From contig JAEZYS010000008.1 in assembly GCA_023418925.1 (NCBI GenBank), positions 1-43,552 of the forward strand: DNA of 43,552 nucleotides. The letters are read 5' to 3'. The translations under genes and the position numbers were made by a program. Shown one piece after another: positions 17,198-26,243 of the stretch. The first letter of the stretch is position 1; every line of letters starts with the position of its first letter. Under the pieces are notes generated by a model. It had not been told where the DNA came from and searched no databases. It saw nothing but the letters and a program-made list of their open reading frames with translations. This stretch comes from Bacillota bacterium (GTDB lineage: Bacteria; Bacillota; Clostridia; Oscillospirales; Ruminococcaceae).

Positions 17198-18092
17198 GAA
17201 AATATCTGTGCCGGTTCTGAGCCTTCTCTTCGCCGGAACAATGATGTTCTTCGGATTAAATGTAGGCGCTACAAATTATCCGAATGTAACTACAATTCCA
17301 AATGTTGAAACATCCGTCCCGCAGAATACTCAGGAAACTCAGGGAAACTCCGGAGATGTTACAGATGCGGAAACGACGCTGCCTTATGATGAGCCGGTTA
17401 CAGACGATGATGGTGAGTCGCAGGGCATTCTCGATGCATTGAATGTCAATGATAGCAACACAACAATTGATCTCGTCCTGCTTGTCACAATTTTATCGCT
17501 TGCACCTTCAATTCTTGTGATGATGACATGCTTTACAAGAATTATAATTTCGTTTTCACTTCTGCGAAATGCTCTCGGCGTTCAGCAGACACCGCCTAAT
17601 CAGGTTCTGATCGGGCTTGCGCTTTTTTTGACACTTTTTGTTATGTCACCGGTTATTTCGGACATAAATGAAGTAGCATATCAGCCATATAAACAAGGCG
17701 AAATGACAACTGTTGAAGCAGTTCAGGCTGCATCGGTTCCATTAAAGGAATGGATGCTTGAAAATACGTCAAATGATACAATGGATTTTTTCCTGGAGCT
17801 TTCAGGCTCTGAAATGACAGTAGAGACAGAACAGGATTTTGTTGATCAGGTCAGCTTTACAACGGTTGTTCCTGCATTTATTTTAAGTGAAATAAAGATA
17901 GGCTTTGAAATTGGTTTTCTGCTTTACATACCGTTCCTTATCATAGACATGGTTGTCTCAACCGTACTTATGTCAATGGGTATGATGATGCTTCCGCCGT
18001 CTATGATTTCAATGCCGTTCAAGATACTTATGTTTATACTTGTCGATGGCTGGCAGCTCCTTGCAGGGGCGCTTGTCTCAGGGTTCAATTAG
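17178..18092 (+). CDS. fliP: Flagellar export gate protein FliP
   Basis: FliP forms the core of the type III export gate with FliQ and FliR. The 304-residue product has an N-terminal signal sequence (to about residue 30), a hydrophilic Thr/Gln/Asp-rich stretch at 31-85, and then the conserved body: LVTILSLAPSILVMMTCFTRI, LLRNALGVQQTPPNQVLIGLALFLT and FLLYIPFLIIDMVVSTVLMSMGMMMLPP. The 55-residue extracytoplasmic extension is longer than usual. Start ATG 17178 is some 15 bases after GGGAGG inside fliO; ATG 17187 is possible. Confidence 0.95.
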   Translation: MTKMIFKKISVPVLSLLFAGTMMFFGLNVGATNYPNVTTIPNVETSVPQNTQETQGNSGDVTDAETTLPYDEPVTDDDGESQGILDALNVNDSNTTIDLVLLVTILSLAPSILVMMTCFTRIIISFSLLRNALGVQQTPPNQVLIGLALFLTLFVMSPVISDINEVAYQPYKQGEMTTVEAVQAASVPLKEWMLENTSNDTMDFFLELSGSEMTVETEQDFVDQVSFTTVVPAFILSEIKIGFEIGFLLYIPFLIIDMVVSTVLMSMGMMMLPPSMISMPFKILMFILVDGWQLLAGALVSGFN

Positions 18093-18141
18093 CTGACATG
18101 AAAAGAAATGTTAAAGGCATGGGAAAGGAATAGTCATAAAT

Positions 18142-18420
18142 ATGACCGAAGATCAGGTACTTCAGATTTTTAAAGAGGCATTGATGCTGACATTAAAGCT
18201 GGCAGGACCACTGCTTTTGATAAGCATGATTGTCGGCCTTGTCATATCAATTTTTCAGGCAGCAACTCAGATTCATGAGCAGACGCTGACTTTTGTTCCG
18301 AAAGCAATTACTATTGCCGTACTGCTGCTGTTAATGGCACCAATGATGATATCTGCTTCTAGGGATTTTTTCTACAATATATTTGATATCATTACGCAGG
18401 TCAGTCAGCAGACCGGGTAA
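18142..18420 (+). CDS. fliQ: Flagellar export gate protein FliQ
   Basis: FliQ is the small two-helix subunit of the export gate. The 92-residue product has normal length, with hydrophobic helices at about 17-37 and 52-72 and the family segment LVISIFQAATQIHEQTLTFVPK between them. GGGAAAGGAA stands before ATG 18142. It lies between fliP and fliR, as in nearly all flagellar clusters. Confidence 0.95.
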   Translation: MTEDQVLQIFKEALMLTLKLAGPLLLISMIVGLVISIFQAATQIHEQTLTFVPKAITIAVLLLLMAPMMISASRDFFYNIFDIITQVSQQTG

Positions 18421-18438
18421 AACAGGAGGTAAACAAAA

Positions 18439-19227
18439 TTGGATTTCTGGGACCTCCTGATCCATAACTGGCAGCTTAAACTGCTGGTGTTTTCAAGGGT
18501 TATTGGCATATTTGCGTATAACCCACTGCTATCAAGAAACAATGTTCCTAGAATGGTCAAGGCAGGGACAAGCGCATTGCTTGCCTTTATTACAGTTTCT
18601 GTTATAGGACCACAGGACATAGATTTTGAACAGATGCGTGCAGGAGTTTATCTTCTCCTTATGTTAAAAGAAGGCTTTGTCGGAGTTGTACTTGGATTTG
18701 TAACGAATATGTTTTTCATGTCAGTACAATTCGGCGGAGATATAATGGATACTCAGTCTGGTCTTGGTATGGCAAAAGTAATGGATCCTGGATCCAATGT
18801 ACAGATGCCTATCATGGGTTCGATAATTGTGTTTATGTTATATCTATACTTCTTTGTAACAAATGCACATCTGTCTTACATAAAACTGTTTGTATTGTCA
18901 TATGACATGATCCCTGTAGGTATGGGCGGCATAAATCCGCAGATAGGCATGACAATTGTCGAATATTTTTCAGTGGTACTTATGCTTGTCGTAAAAATGG
19001 CAATGCCGATAATTGCAGCACAGCTGCTTACTGAATTCTGCGTAGGTGTTATCATGAAATCAGTTCCGCAGATTCAGATTATGGTTGTCAACATTCAGCT
19101 CAAGGTTGCACTCGGATTTATATTGCTTTATCTTATGGCAGTTCCGTTTTCAGATTTTGTTGATAAGTATATGGCAACTTGGTTGGAGACTTTAGAAGGG
19201 ATTATCCCTCTTATAGTATCAGGCTGA
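18439..19227 (+). CDS. fliR: Flagellar export gate protein FliR
   Basis: FliR completes the FliP-FliQ-FliR export gate. The 262-residue product has about six hydrophobic segments and conserved parts such as VFSRVIGIFAYNPLL, MDTQSGLGMAKVMDPGS and PMPIIAAQLLTEF-like sequence. The start is a TTG at 18439, supported by a strong AGGAGGT at 18424-18430 and by the match of the N-terminus (MDFWDLLIHNWQLKLLVFSR) to the family. The unusual start codon may lower expression. Confidence 0.94.
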   Translation: MDFWDLLIHNWQLKLLVFSRVIGIFAYNPLLSRNNVPRMVKAGTSALLAFITVSVIGPQDIDFEQMRAGVYLLLMLKEGFVGVVLGFVTNMFFMSVQFGGDIMDTQSGLGMAKVMDPGSNVQMPIMGSIIVFMLYLYFFVTNAHLSYIKLFVLSYDMIPVGMGGINPQIGMTIVEYFSVVLMLVVKMAMPIIAAQLLTEFCVGVIMKSVPQIQIMVVNIQLKVALGFILLYLMAVPFSDFVDKYMATWLETLEGIIPLIVSG

Positions 19228-19293
19228 TATAATATGATCCGTATGAAATGATGATATAATCAGAGTTTCATTTGTTCAAAGGTGGTGGTAAGA

Positions 19294-20403
19294 ATGGCGG
19301 AAAGCGCAGGCGAAAAAACCGAAAAAGCCACCCCAAAAAGGCGAAAGGATGAACGAAAAAAGGGACACGTCCTTCAGAGCAAGGAAGTTACCACCTGTCT
19401 GTTTATTCTTCTGGTCTTTTTCACATTGAAGTTATGTGCACCGCTCATTTACCAGACACTTGAAAACATGGTAAAGTACTGGCTGGCACTTTGCGGTAAG
19501 GGCATGGGTGACGGTGAAATGCCTACTATTGACGGCAAGATTTTCTACATGAAGCTCTTGTCTGAAACAGTAAAGGCAATGATTATTATTGCAGGGCCGG
19601 TATTGGTTGTTTCAACGGCAGCCACGATACTTGGTACAGGTGCGCAGACAAGGTTCATTTTCTCAAAGGAATCAGTTAAATTCAAGTTCAGCAAGCTTAA
19701 CCCGATTGAGGGCATAAAAAAGCTTTTTAACCTTAAGTCGCTTTTTGAAGTTGCAAAGTCGCTTTTAAAGATGGTTATACTTGTCTGTGTGGTTTATGCG
19801 CAGATAAAGAAAAGGCTTCCTGATTTTGCACGGCTTCTCGATATGGATATAAAAACAAGCGTTGTTTATATTGCAGATGCTGCATTTGCAGTAACAATGC
19901 AGATTGGCCTTATATTTGTAGGCATAGCGGCAGCAGACTTCCTCTTCCAGCTTTTTTCCTTTGAAAAGGACATGAAAATGACAAAGCAGGAAGTTAAGGA
20001 GGAATTCAAGAACCTTGAAGGAGATCCGAAGGTAAAGGGCAAAAGACGTCAGATTCAGATGCAGATGGCATCAAGGCGTATGATGCAGGCTGTTCCGGAA
20101 GCAGATGTTGTTATCAGGAACCCTACACATTTTGCTGTTGCAGTAAAGTATGACCCTGAAAAATTCAACGCACCTGTTGTCGTTGCAAAGGGCATGGACA
20201 ATCTAGCGTTCAAAATAATAAAAATAGCTGAAGAAAATAACATAACCCTTATGGAAAACATACCTCTTGCAAGGGCACTTTATGCTGAGGTTGATATCGA
20301 CAGGCAGATTCCGCCGGAGTTTTACCAGCCTGTTGCAGAGGTGCTTGCATATGTATATGAGGTCAAGAATAAGCATCTTCCAGAACAGAAACAGAAGCTG
20401 TAA
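19294..20403 (+). CDS. flhB: Flagellar export switch protein FlhB
   Basis: FlhB is the export-gate protein whose self-cleavage and contact with FliK change substrate class from hook to filament. The 369-residue product has the basic N-terminal GEKTEKATPKRRKDERKKG, four membrane segments, and the C-terminal cytoplasmic domain with an intact NPTH cleavage motif at 276-279, followed by VVVAKGMDNLAFKIIKIA and IPPEFYQPVAEVLAYVY. GTG 19282 is in frame but lies in the AAAGGTGGTGG ribosome binding site, so ATG 19294 is used. A partial paralogue of its C-terminal domain is encoded at 26244-26546. Confidence 0.96.
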   Translation: MAESAGEKTEKATPKRRKDERKKGHVLQSKEVTTCLFILLVFFTLKLCAPLIYQTLENMVKYWLALCGKGMGDGEMPTIDGKIFYMKLLSETVKAMIIIAGPVLVVSTAATILGTGAQTRFIFSKESVKFKFSKLNPIEGIKKLFNLKSLFEVAKSLLKMVILVCVVYAQIKKRLPDFARLLDMDIKTSVVYIADAAFAVTMQIGLIFVGIAAADFLFQLFSFEKDMKMTKQEVKEEFKNLEGDPKVKGKRRQIQMQMASRRMMQAVPEADVVIRNPTHFAVAVKYDPEKFNAPVVVAKGMDNLAFKIIKIAEENNITLMENIPLARALYAEVDIDRQIPPEFYQPVAEVLAYVYEVKNKHLPEQKQKL

Positions 20404-20454
20404 GGGTCATTAAAGATATAGTTTATACCCGGAAAGGAAGGTTACGGATACACA

Positions 20455-22515
20455 TTGAAAAAAATCTTGGATAATACCGTTACGGTATTCGTAATACTTG
20501 TTATATTCCTTATTATCATTCCTCTTCCACCATGGCTTCTTGATATGCTGTTCGTTGTAAATATAGGCATATCGCTGACGATACTCCTTATAACAATGTT
20601 TATCAAGGATTCATTGGAATTCTCGATTTTCCCTTCAATGCTCCTTATTACAACATTATTCAGACTTGGTCTTAATATTTCCTCAACAAAACTGATTCTT
20701 ACCGAACAAGGCAATGCAGGAAACATGGTTGCCGCATTTGGTCAGTTCGTTATGAGGGGAAACCCTCTTGTAGGATTCATAGTATTCATTCTTATTACTG
20801 TAGTTCAGATGCTTGTTGTAACAAAGGGTGCTGAACGTATTGCGGAAGTAACTGCAAGATTTACTCTTGATGCTATGCCTGGTAAGCAAATGGCTATTGA
20901 CGCCGACCTTAACTCGGGAATAATCAATGAAGAAGAAGCAAAGCTGAGACGTGAAAACATCCAGCGTGGATCTGACTTCTTCGGAGCAATGGACGGTGCG
21001 TCCAAGTTTATCAAGGGTGATGCGATTTTCTCAATCATTGCCGCTGTTGTAAATCTCGTAGGCGGTGCGGTTGTCGGACTTATTTTTGACGGTATGGACT
21101 TTATGACAGTCATTACTACATATTCACTTGCAACAGTTGGCGACGGACTTTGCGCACAGATTCCGTCACTTCTTATATCAACTGCCATGGGTATGGTTGT
21201 TACCCGAAGCGCATCAAAGGAAAGCCTTAATATCGACATCAAAAATCAATTTTCTTCACAGCCGAAGGTTCTTGTCATTGCCGGCGGAGTTATGATTGTA
21301 ATGATGCTTATTCCTGGATTCCCGAAGATTCAGCTTATCGTTCTCGGCGGACTTATGATATTCCTTGGTCTAACACTTATGAGGAACCACAAGGAAGAGC
21401 TTGCTTTTGCAGAGGGAGAAGCCTCACAACAGCAGGATATCAAGGACGCAGTTTCCGAGATGGAATACTACAAGGATATTGACAATGTCTACAAGCTCCT
21501 TAATGTTGAGCCTGTCGAAATGGAATTTGGCTACAGCCTTATTCCTCTTGCGGATGAAAGCGCAGGCGGTATGCTCATCGAGCGTATAGTTATATTCAGA
21601 AAACAGTTTGCTATTGATATGGGTATGGTTTTCCCGTCAGTAAGAATGAGGGATAACCAGCATATTAACCCTAACCAGTATGTAATAAAGATAAAGGGCG
21701 AAGTTGTTGCCCAGGCTGAGGTTCTTGTGGACCACTACCTTGCACTTGACAGCGGAAATGTCACTCAGGAAATTGATGGTATCGATACTGTTGAGCCTGC
21801 ATTCAACATACCTGCAAGGTGGATTCCTGAAACAGAAAAGATGGCAGCGGATATAGCAGGGTATACACTGATTGACCCGACATCGGTTATAATCACCCAT
21901 CTTTCAGAAATTATCAAAAACCATGCGCATGAACTTCTTTCAAGGCAGGATGTCAAGACTATGCTTGACAAGCTAAAGGAAACAAATCCTGCAATTGTTG
22001 AAGATATTGTTCCATCAATCGTTTCTGTCCAGTATCTACAGAAGGTACTGTGCATTCTTCTAAAAGAGGGCGTTCCAATCAGGGATTTACAGACAATTCT
22101 TGAAACCATTTCAGACAACCAGCATACCATGAAGGATGTTGACATCACAACTGAATATGTAAGACAGGCTCTCAAGCGAACAATTACCAGACGTTTTGCT
22201 GACGGCGGACAAATCAGGGTACTTACCATTGATACAGAAACAGAAAACAAGATTGTTTCTTCTGTAAAAAAGTCGGAACAGGGTTCTTATCTTGCAATGG
22301 ACCCAACATCAATACAACAGCTTATCAGTGCCCTTAATGAGCAGATTGACAAGGTAAAGGACATTGTTCCTTATCCGATTGTACTTACATCACCGATTGT
22401 AAGAATATATTTCAAGAAACTGATAGATCAGTTTATTCCTAACGTAACAGTCCTCTCTTTCAATGAGATTGATAATTCAGTTCAGATTCAGGCTGTCGGA
22501 AATGTAGTCATGTAG
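20455..22515 (+). CDS. flhA: Flagellar export platform protein FlhA
   Basis: FlhA is the largest export-gate protein; its cytoplasmic ring receives substrate-chaperone complexes. The 686-residue product has seven or eight membrane helices in the first 320 residues, the family signature FFGAMDGASKFIKGDAI, and a large C-terminal cytoplasmic domain with LEIISDNQHTMKD-like and VREALKR-like segments. The start is TTG at 20455 (AAGGAAGG about 12 bases upstream), giving MKKILDNTVTVFVILVIF. In many relatives flhF and flhG come next; here sigma-28 does. Confidence 0.96.
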   Translation: MKKILDNTVTVFVILVIFLIIIPLPPWLLDMLFVVNIGISLTILLITMFIKDSLEFSIFPSMLLITTLFRLGLNISSTKLILTEQGNAGNMVAAFGQFVMRGNPLVGFIVFILITVVQMLVVTKGAERIAEVTARFTLDAMPGKQMAIDADLNSGIINEEEAKLRRENIQRGSDFFGAMDGASKFIKGDAIFSIIAAVVNLVGGAVVGLIFDGMDFMTVITTYSLATVGDGLCAQIPSLLISTAMGMVVTRSASKESLNIDIKNQFSSQPKVLVIAGGVMIVMMLIPGFPKIQLIVLGGLMIFLGLTLMRNHKEELAFAEGEASQQQDIKDAVSEMEYYKDIDNVYKLLNVEPVEMEFGYSLIPLADESAGGMLIERIVIFRKQFAIDMGMVFPSVRMRDNQHINPNQYVIKIKGEVVAQAEVLVDHYLALDSGNVTQEIDGIDTVEPAFNIPARWIPETEKMAADIAGYTLIDPTSVIITHLSEIIKNHAHELLSRQDVKTMLDKLKETNPAIVEDIVPSIVSVQYLQKVLCILLKEGVPIRDLQTILETISDNQHTMKDVDITTEYVRQALKRTITRRFADGGQIRVLTIDTETENKIVSSVKKSEQGSYLAMDPTSIQQLISALNEQIDKVKDIVPYPIVLTSPIVRIYFKKLIDQFIPNVTVLSFNEIDNSVQIQAVGNVVM

Positions 22516-22576
22516 ACTGACAGGTGAGCCTTTGTCATTTCAGGCATTGATTGCCTAAGCAGGAAGGAGAGATGAT

Positions 22577-23362
22577 ATGGCCGATCTGAGTAATGAAGAA
22601 AAGGCCGTCTTGATTGAAGAATACAAGAAGACAGGCGACAAAACGCTTCGCAACAAGGTTGTTCTGGCGTATATGAATGTTGTCAAATATGCAGCTGTTT
22701 CAACAAGAAATATGTATCAGAAATTTGCTGATATTGATGACATAATTAATGAAGCCACAATCGCTCTCATGAGTGCTATCGAATCATTTGACCTTGCAAG
22801 AAATGTAAAATTTGAAACATATGCCTCAACAAAGGTAAGGGGCGCAATCATAGATTTTATCAGACGTCAGGATGTAGTTTCTAGGGGAGTAAGAAAGTTC
22901 ACCAAAGATTATGACAGCGCTTACGGTCAGCTTTATTCAGAACTTAACAGAGAACCGACCAACGCTGAAATTGCCCAAAAGCTTGCTATATCAGAAGACA
23001 AGCTTGCATCAGGCATTGCACAGTCAGCTGCAGCGCAGACGTTGTCATTTGAAGAGCTTGTTATAAACACAGGCTTTGATATAGGTGATCAGCTCACCGA
23101 AGATGGCGTATGGACAGCAGAACAGGAGCTTTACAGAAAAGAAAAGCTTAATCAGCTTGCGCAGGCAGTTACAAAGCTTAACGACAAGGAAAGACTTGTT
23201 ATAACATTGTATTATTACGAAAAACTCAAGTTTTCAGATATAGGAAAGGTTCTTGAGGTTTCGGAATCAAGAGTATGTCAGCTTCATTCAAAGGCAGTAC
23301 AGAAAATGAAGGAGCATATGGCAGAATACCTTGGAATAACAGTGAAAAAATCAGATAAATAA
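22577..23362 (+). CDS. sigD: RNA polymerase sigma-28 factor (FliA/SigD)
   Basis: This is the flagellar sigma factor that transcribes late genes and is inhibited by FlgM. The 261-residue product has region 2 (YMNVVKYAAVS, FETYASTKVRGAIIDFIRRQD), region 3 (SELNREPTNAEIAQKLAISEDKL) and region 4 with a helix-turn-helix (YYYEKLKFSDIGKVLEVSESRVCQLHSKAV). GGAAGGAGA precedes ATG 22577. It follows flhA directly. Its likely target in this window is the consensus promoter at 34205-34231 ahead of flgM. Confidence 0.96.
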   Translation: MADLSNEEKAVLIEEYKKTGDKTLRNKVVLAYMNVVKYAAVSTRNMYQKFADIDDIINEATIALMSAIESFDLARNVKFETYASTKVRGAIIDFIRRQDVVSRGVRKFTKDYDSAYGQLYSELNREPTNAEIAQKLAISEDKLASGIAQSAAAQTLSFEELVINTGFDIGDQLTEDGVWTAEQELYRKEKLNQLAQAVTKLNDKERLVITLYYYEKLKFSDIGKVLEVSESRVCQLHSKAVQKMKEHMAEYLGITVKKSDK

Positions 23363-23399
23363 TTCAAAGACCGTCAGAATTCAGAAAGGATGGCTATAA

Positions 23400-24158
23400 A
23401 TGTTAAGAGGATATTATACAGCAGCGAACGGTATCATTAATGAGCAGAGAATTCTTAATGTCATTTCAAATAATATTGCAAACGTCAAGACAGCAGGATT
23501 CAAGACTGATACTGCAGTCCCTACAACTTTTAACGAGTCGCTTCTGCTTATCAAAGGAAAGCCAAGCCAGACTGGAACAATACGTTATAGAACAATTGAT
23601 TATACAAAGGCATCCTTGAATGAGGGTACATATGAGAATACAGGATCAAGGCTTGATTTAGCACTCAAAGGCCCCGTTCATTTCAATATTCAAAGCTATC
23701 AGAACGGCGAAGTTCTTCTCACAAGAAACGGTCAGTTCAGCATTGACGCTGAAGGTTATCTTGCTCTTGGTTCAGATGGACGTGTTTTAGATAATAACCA
23801 GCAGCCAATTCAGATAGGAACTTCAGACTTTGTTGTTTCAAAGGATGGAACTATTGCAACTGATGACGGCAGAACTTTTACACTTGGACTTACATATCTT
23901 CCTGCGGATGCAAATGCTGAAAAAATTGGCGAAAATACATACAGACCTTATGATGAGGAAGTTCAGACAGGAAATATTCCCGAAGACACCAATTTTACGG
24001 TTATGCAAGGTATATATGAACGCTCAAATGTTGATATTACAGATGAGATTCTGAAATCAACAACTGCTCAGGGAGTTTTCAATGCATGTACATCTGCCCT
24101 GAAGATTATAAATTCAGTAAACCAGATTACCTGCAACAATTTAGCTAAGATAAACTGA
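23400..24158 (+). CDS. flgF: Flagellar basal-body rod protein FlgF (FlhO-like)
   Basis: This is a rod protein of the FlgF/FlgG family. The 252-residue product starts MLRGYYTAANGIINEQRIL and has VISNNIANVKTAGFK in domain D0, a central region with RNGQFSIDAEGYLALGSDGRVLD, and the C-terminal axial segment with QGIYERSNVDITDEILKSTTAQ. In Bacillus the matching pair of rod genes is flhO-flhP; the FlgF/FlgG naming within the pair is partly by order. AGAAAGGATG precedes ATG 23400. It follows sigD by 37 bases. Confidence 0.88.
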   Translation: MLRGYYTAANGIINEQRILNVISNNIANVKTAGFKTDTAVPTTFNESLLLIKGKPSQTGTIRYRTIDYTKASLNEGTYENTGSRLDLALKGPVHFNIQSYQNGEVLLTRNGQFSIDAEGYLALGSDGRVLDNNQQPIQIGTSDFVVSKDGTIATDDGRTFTLGLTYLPADANAEKIGENTYRPYDEEVQTGNIPEDTNFTVMQGIYERSNVDITDEILKSTTAQGVFNACTSALKIINSVNQITCNNLAKIN

Positions 24159-24246
24159 TACGATACAAGCGAAATAACATATAAACTTTCAGACCGAGAG
24201 TATTGCCTGCCGGCCTGACTGCACTCAGAAGGGGATGGGGATTAAT

Positions 24247-24975
24247 ATGAGCAAAGTAGGAATCAATTCGGTTGCTTTGGGTATCAAGATATATCAGGAT
24301 GCGCTGGATATTACAGCTAATAATATTGCAAATGTCAATACTGATGGATTCAAAGCTTCAAGAGCGTCATTTTCTGACTTGATTTACACGTCTGTAAATC
24401 AGAAGAATCAATATCATCAGGAAGGTCACGGTGTCAGAATAAATAAGACTGATCTTATGTTTGAGCAAAGTACTCTTCAGGACACAGGCAGGGCACTTGA
24501 TTTTGCCGCGCTTAATGAGGGCTTTTTTGCAGTTCAGACTGATGGAGAAACGCTCTTTACCAAGGCAGGCTCATTCAAGATTTCCCAGAATGCGGCAGGC
24601 GACTGGGAGCTTTGCGATGCAAACGGTGGTTTTGTTCTTGATGCTGACGGCAACCATATTACGGTTCCTTATAATGAGGAGACAGATGAATATGATTTGT
24701 CAGGTGTTGCTGCAAAGGTAGCAATTTACAGATTCCCGAACCCTTACGGACTTGACCAGACAGGTAACAACTATTATGAACAGAATGACAGCAGCGGGGA
24801 TGCTTTTGTTGATCCCGATGCTGTGTTAAAACAAGGGTACCTTGAAAAGTCCTCCACTAACGTTGCAAATGAAATGTCAAAGGTAATTGAGTATCAGAGA
24901 TCGTTCCAGCTAAATGTTACATTATTTAAACAACATGACGAAATGAATGCTGCGATGAACAATCTTAGAAACTGA
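24247..24975 (+). CDS. flgG: Flagellar basal-body rod protein FlgG (FlhP-like)
   Basis: This is the distal rod partner of the preceding gene. The 242-residue product begins MSKVGINSVALGIKIYQDAL and has the rod motif TANNIANVNTDGFKASRASF, a central region with TKAGSFKIS and GFVLDADGN, and the C-terminal GYLEKSSTNVANEMSKVIEYQRSFQLN typical of FlgG. ATG 24235 is in frame but lies within the purine-rich ribosome binding site, so ATG 24247 is chosen. It is the last gene of the long first flagellar run. Confidence 0.88.
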   Translation: MSKVGINSVALGIKIYQDALDITANNIANVNTDGFKASRASFSDLIYTSVNQKNQYHQEGHGVRINKTDLMFEQSTLQDTGRALDFAALNEGFFAVQTDGETLFTKAGSFKISQNAAGDWELCDANGGFVLDADGNHITVPYNEETDEYDLSGVAAKVAIYRFPNPYGLDQTGNNYYEQNDSSGDAFVDPDAVLKQGYLEKSSTNVANEMSKVIEYQRSFQLNVTLFKQHDEMNAAMNNLRN

Positions 24976-24979
24976 TTCG

Positions 24980-25008
24980 TATCCATACATAATATTAATT
25001 GCTATAAT
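24980..25008 (+). promoter_or_regulatory. Candidate extended -10 promoter for cheC-cheD
   Basis: TGCTATAAT (25000-25008) is an extended -10 element. The hexamer 17 bases upstream (TATCCA) is a weak -35. The start site would fall near 25015, inside the inverted repeat described next. It may provide extra transcription of cheC-cheD apart from the long operon. Confidence 0.4.
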
Positions 25009-25066
25009 TTTAAATACTGATACTTGCATGAAAAAGCAATAAAACGTAAGCAAGTATTAATTATAG
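25002..25066 (+). promoter_or_regulatory. Two-part inverted repeat before cheC
   Basis: ATACTTGC (25020-25027) pairs perfectly with GCAAGTAT (25050-25057), and outside it CTATAATT (25002-25009) pairs with AATTATAG (25059-25066). The repeat ends 9 bases before the cheC ribosome binding site GGGAGGT. There is no U-run. It could be an RNA hairpin or, because it overlaps the -10 candidate, a DNA operator. The pairing is directly visible; the role is not. Confidence 0.5.
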
Positions 25067-25089
25067 TGAGCATTCGGGAGGTAGTAACA

Positions 25090-25713
25090 GTGTCAATAAA
25101 AAATGTTGATCAGCTTAATTCAATGCATCTTGATGTGTTGAGGGAAATAGGAAATATCGGCTCGGGCAATGCGGCAAGTTCGCTTGCAACACTTATGAAC
25201 TCAATGGTTGATATATCCGTTCCGATGGTTAAGCTTCTTGGATTTAATGAAGCAGTTGAATTTCTCGGAGGCCCTGAAAACATAGCAATAGGAATGTTAG
25301 TTGGGCTTTGTGGTGATATTTCAGGAATGATGCTTTACATTCTGAAGAAGGAATTTGCCAATGAAATGCTTTCAACTGTTCTTGGTAAGAGTGTTGATGA
25401 TCTTTCACAGCTTGATGAAATGGACATCTCCTTTATTCAGGAAATCGGAAATATTATGGCAGGCTCATATGTAAATGCTATTTCCTCCCTTACAGGACTT
25501 ACAATCGATATATCAGTTCCAACGTTGACTGTTGATATGGTGGGAGCAATTTTGAGCGTTCCTGCAGTTGAATTTGCAAAGGTAGGCGACAAGGTTCTCT
25601 TTATTGATGACAGTTTCATTGCTTCCAATAATGAAATAAAGAGCAATATGATTCTTGTTCCTGAAACTGGCTCTCTGGAAAAGCTGTTCTCAAAATTGGG
25701 AGTTGAAATTTAG
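25090..25713 (+). CDS. cheC: CheY-P phosphatase CheC
   Basis: CheC removes phosphate from CheY-P and, in Bacillus-type systems, binds CheD for adaptation. The 207-residue product (209 in B. subtilis) has both phosphatase sites: D15, E19, N22 in DVLREIGN and S114, E118, N121 in SFIQEIGN. The start is GTG 25090, 7 bases after GGGAGGT; the open frame further upstream lacks a ribosome binding site. Its TAG stop is one base from the cheD start. Confidence 0.94.
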   Translation: MSIKNVDQLNSMHLDVLREIGNIGSGNAASSLATLMNSMVDISVPMVKLLGFNEAVEFLGGPENIAIGMLVGLCGDISGMMLYILKKEFANEMLSTVLGKSVDDLSQLDEMDISFIQEIGNIMAGSYVNAISSLTGLTIDISVPTLTVDMVGAILSVPAVEFAKVGDKVLFIDDSFIASNNEIKSNMILVPETGSLEKLFSKLGVEI

Positions 25714-25714
25714 T

Positions 25715-26197
25715 ATGGGAAATGTAATAAATGTCGGGATATCGGATATGAATATAGCTGTCTGTGATGACACACTTGCAACATATGCATTAGGTTCATG
25801 CGTCGGAATCTGCTTGTATGATAAAGAAAAGAAAATAGCAGGACTTGCACATATAATGCTCCCATGGAGTAAAGAAGCTCCTTCAAATAGCGATAATAAG
25901 AGAAGATACGCAGATACAGGTATAACAGAACTTATACAAATGATGTGCGGAAAGGGAGCAGTTGCATCAAGGCTTGTTGCAAAGATAGCAGGCGGCGCAC
26001 AAATGTTTAAAACAAATTCATCCATATTTAACATTGGTGACAGAAATGTTGATGCAGTAAAAAAGGTTCTTGATACATATAAAATAAGAATTCTTGCTGA
26101 AGAAACTGGTCTAAATTACGGAAGAACCGTTTTCTTCTATGCAGCAGATGGAATTATGGAAGTAAAAGCGGCATTAAAGCCGACAGTAAAGGTATAA
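25715..26197 (+). CDS. cheD: Chemoreceptor glutamine deamidase CheD
   Basis: CheD deamidates receptor glutamines and forms an adaptation complex with CheC. The 160-residue product has the family core ALGSCVGICLYD, LAHIMLP and AGGAQMF. The catalytic trio known from Thermotoga CheD (Thr, Cys, His) is matched by T23, C29 and H46. Start ATG 25715 lies one base after the cheC stop, so translation is probably coupled. A bidirectional-looking terminator follows. Confidence 0.95.
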   Translation: MGNVINVGISDMNIAVCDDTLATYALGSCVGICLYDKEKKIAGLAHIMLPWSKEAPSNSDNKRRYADTGITELIQMMCGKGAVASRLVAKIAGGAQMFKTNSSIFNIGDRNVDAVKKVLDTYKIRILAEETGLNYGRTVFFYAADGIMEVKAALKPTVKV

Positions 26198-26204
26198 ATA
26201 AAGA

Positions 26205-26239
26205 CAGGGTAGTAAAGATTCTATCCTGCCTTATTTTTT
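26205..26239 (+). terminator. Terminator after cheD
   Basis: CAGGGTAG (26205-26212) pairs with CTATCCTG (26221-26228), with one G-U, around an 8-base loop, and a T-rich run follows (26231-26239). It lies between the converging cheD and FlhB-like genes. The reverse strand also has A/T-rich flanks, so it may serve both directions. Confidence 0.75.
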
Positions 26240-26243
26240 AAAA

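Noticed and set aside
19252..19260. TGATATAAT between fliR and flhB as a promoter
   Set aside because: No -35 is recognizable and the motif is partly a repeat of the sequence at the fliR stop; possible but not strong enough to list.
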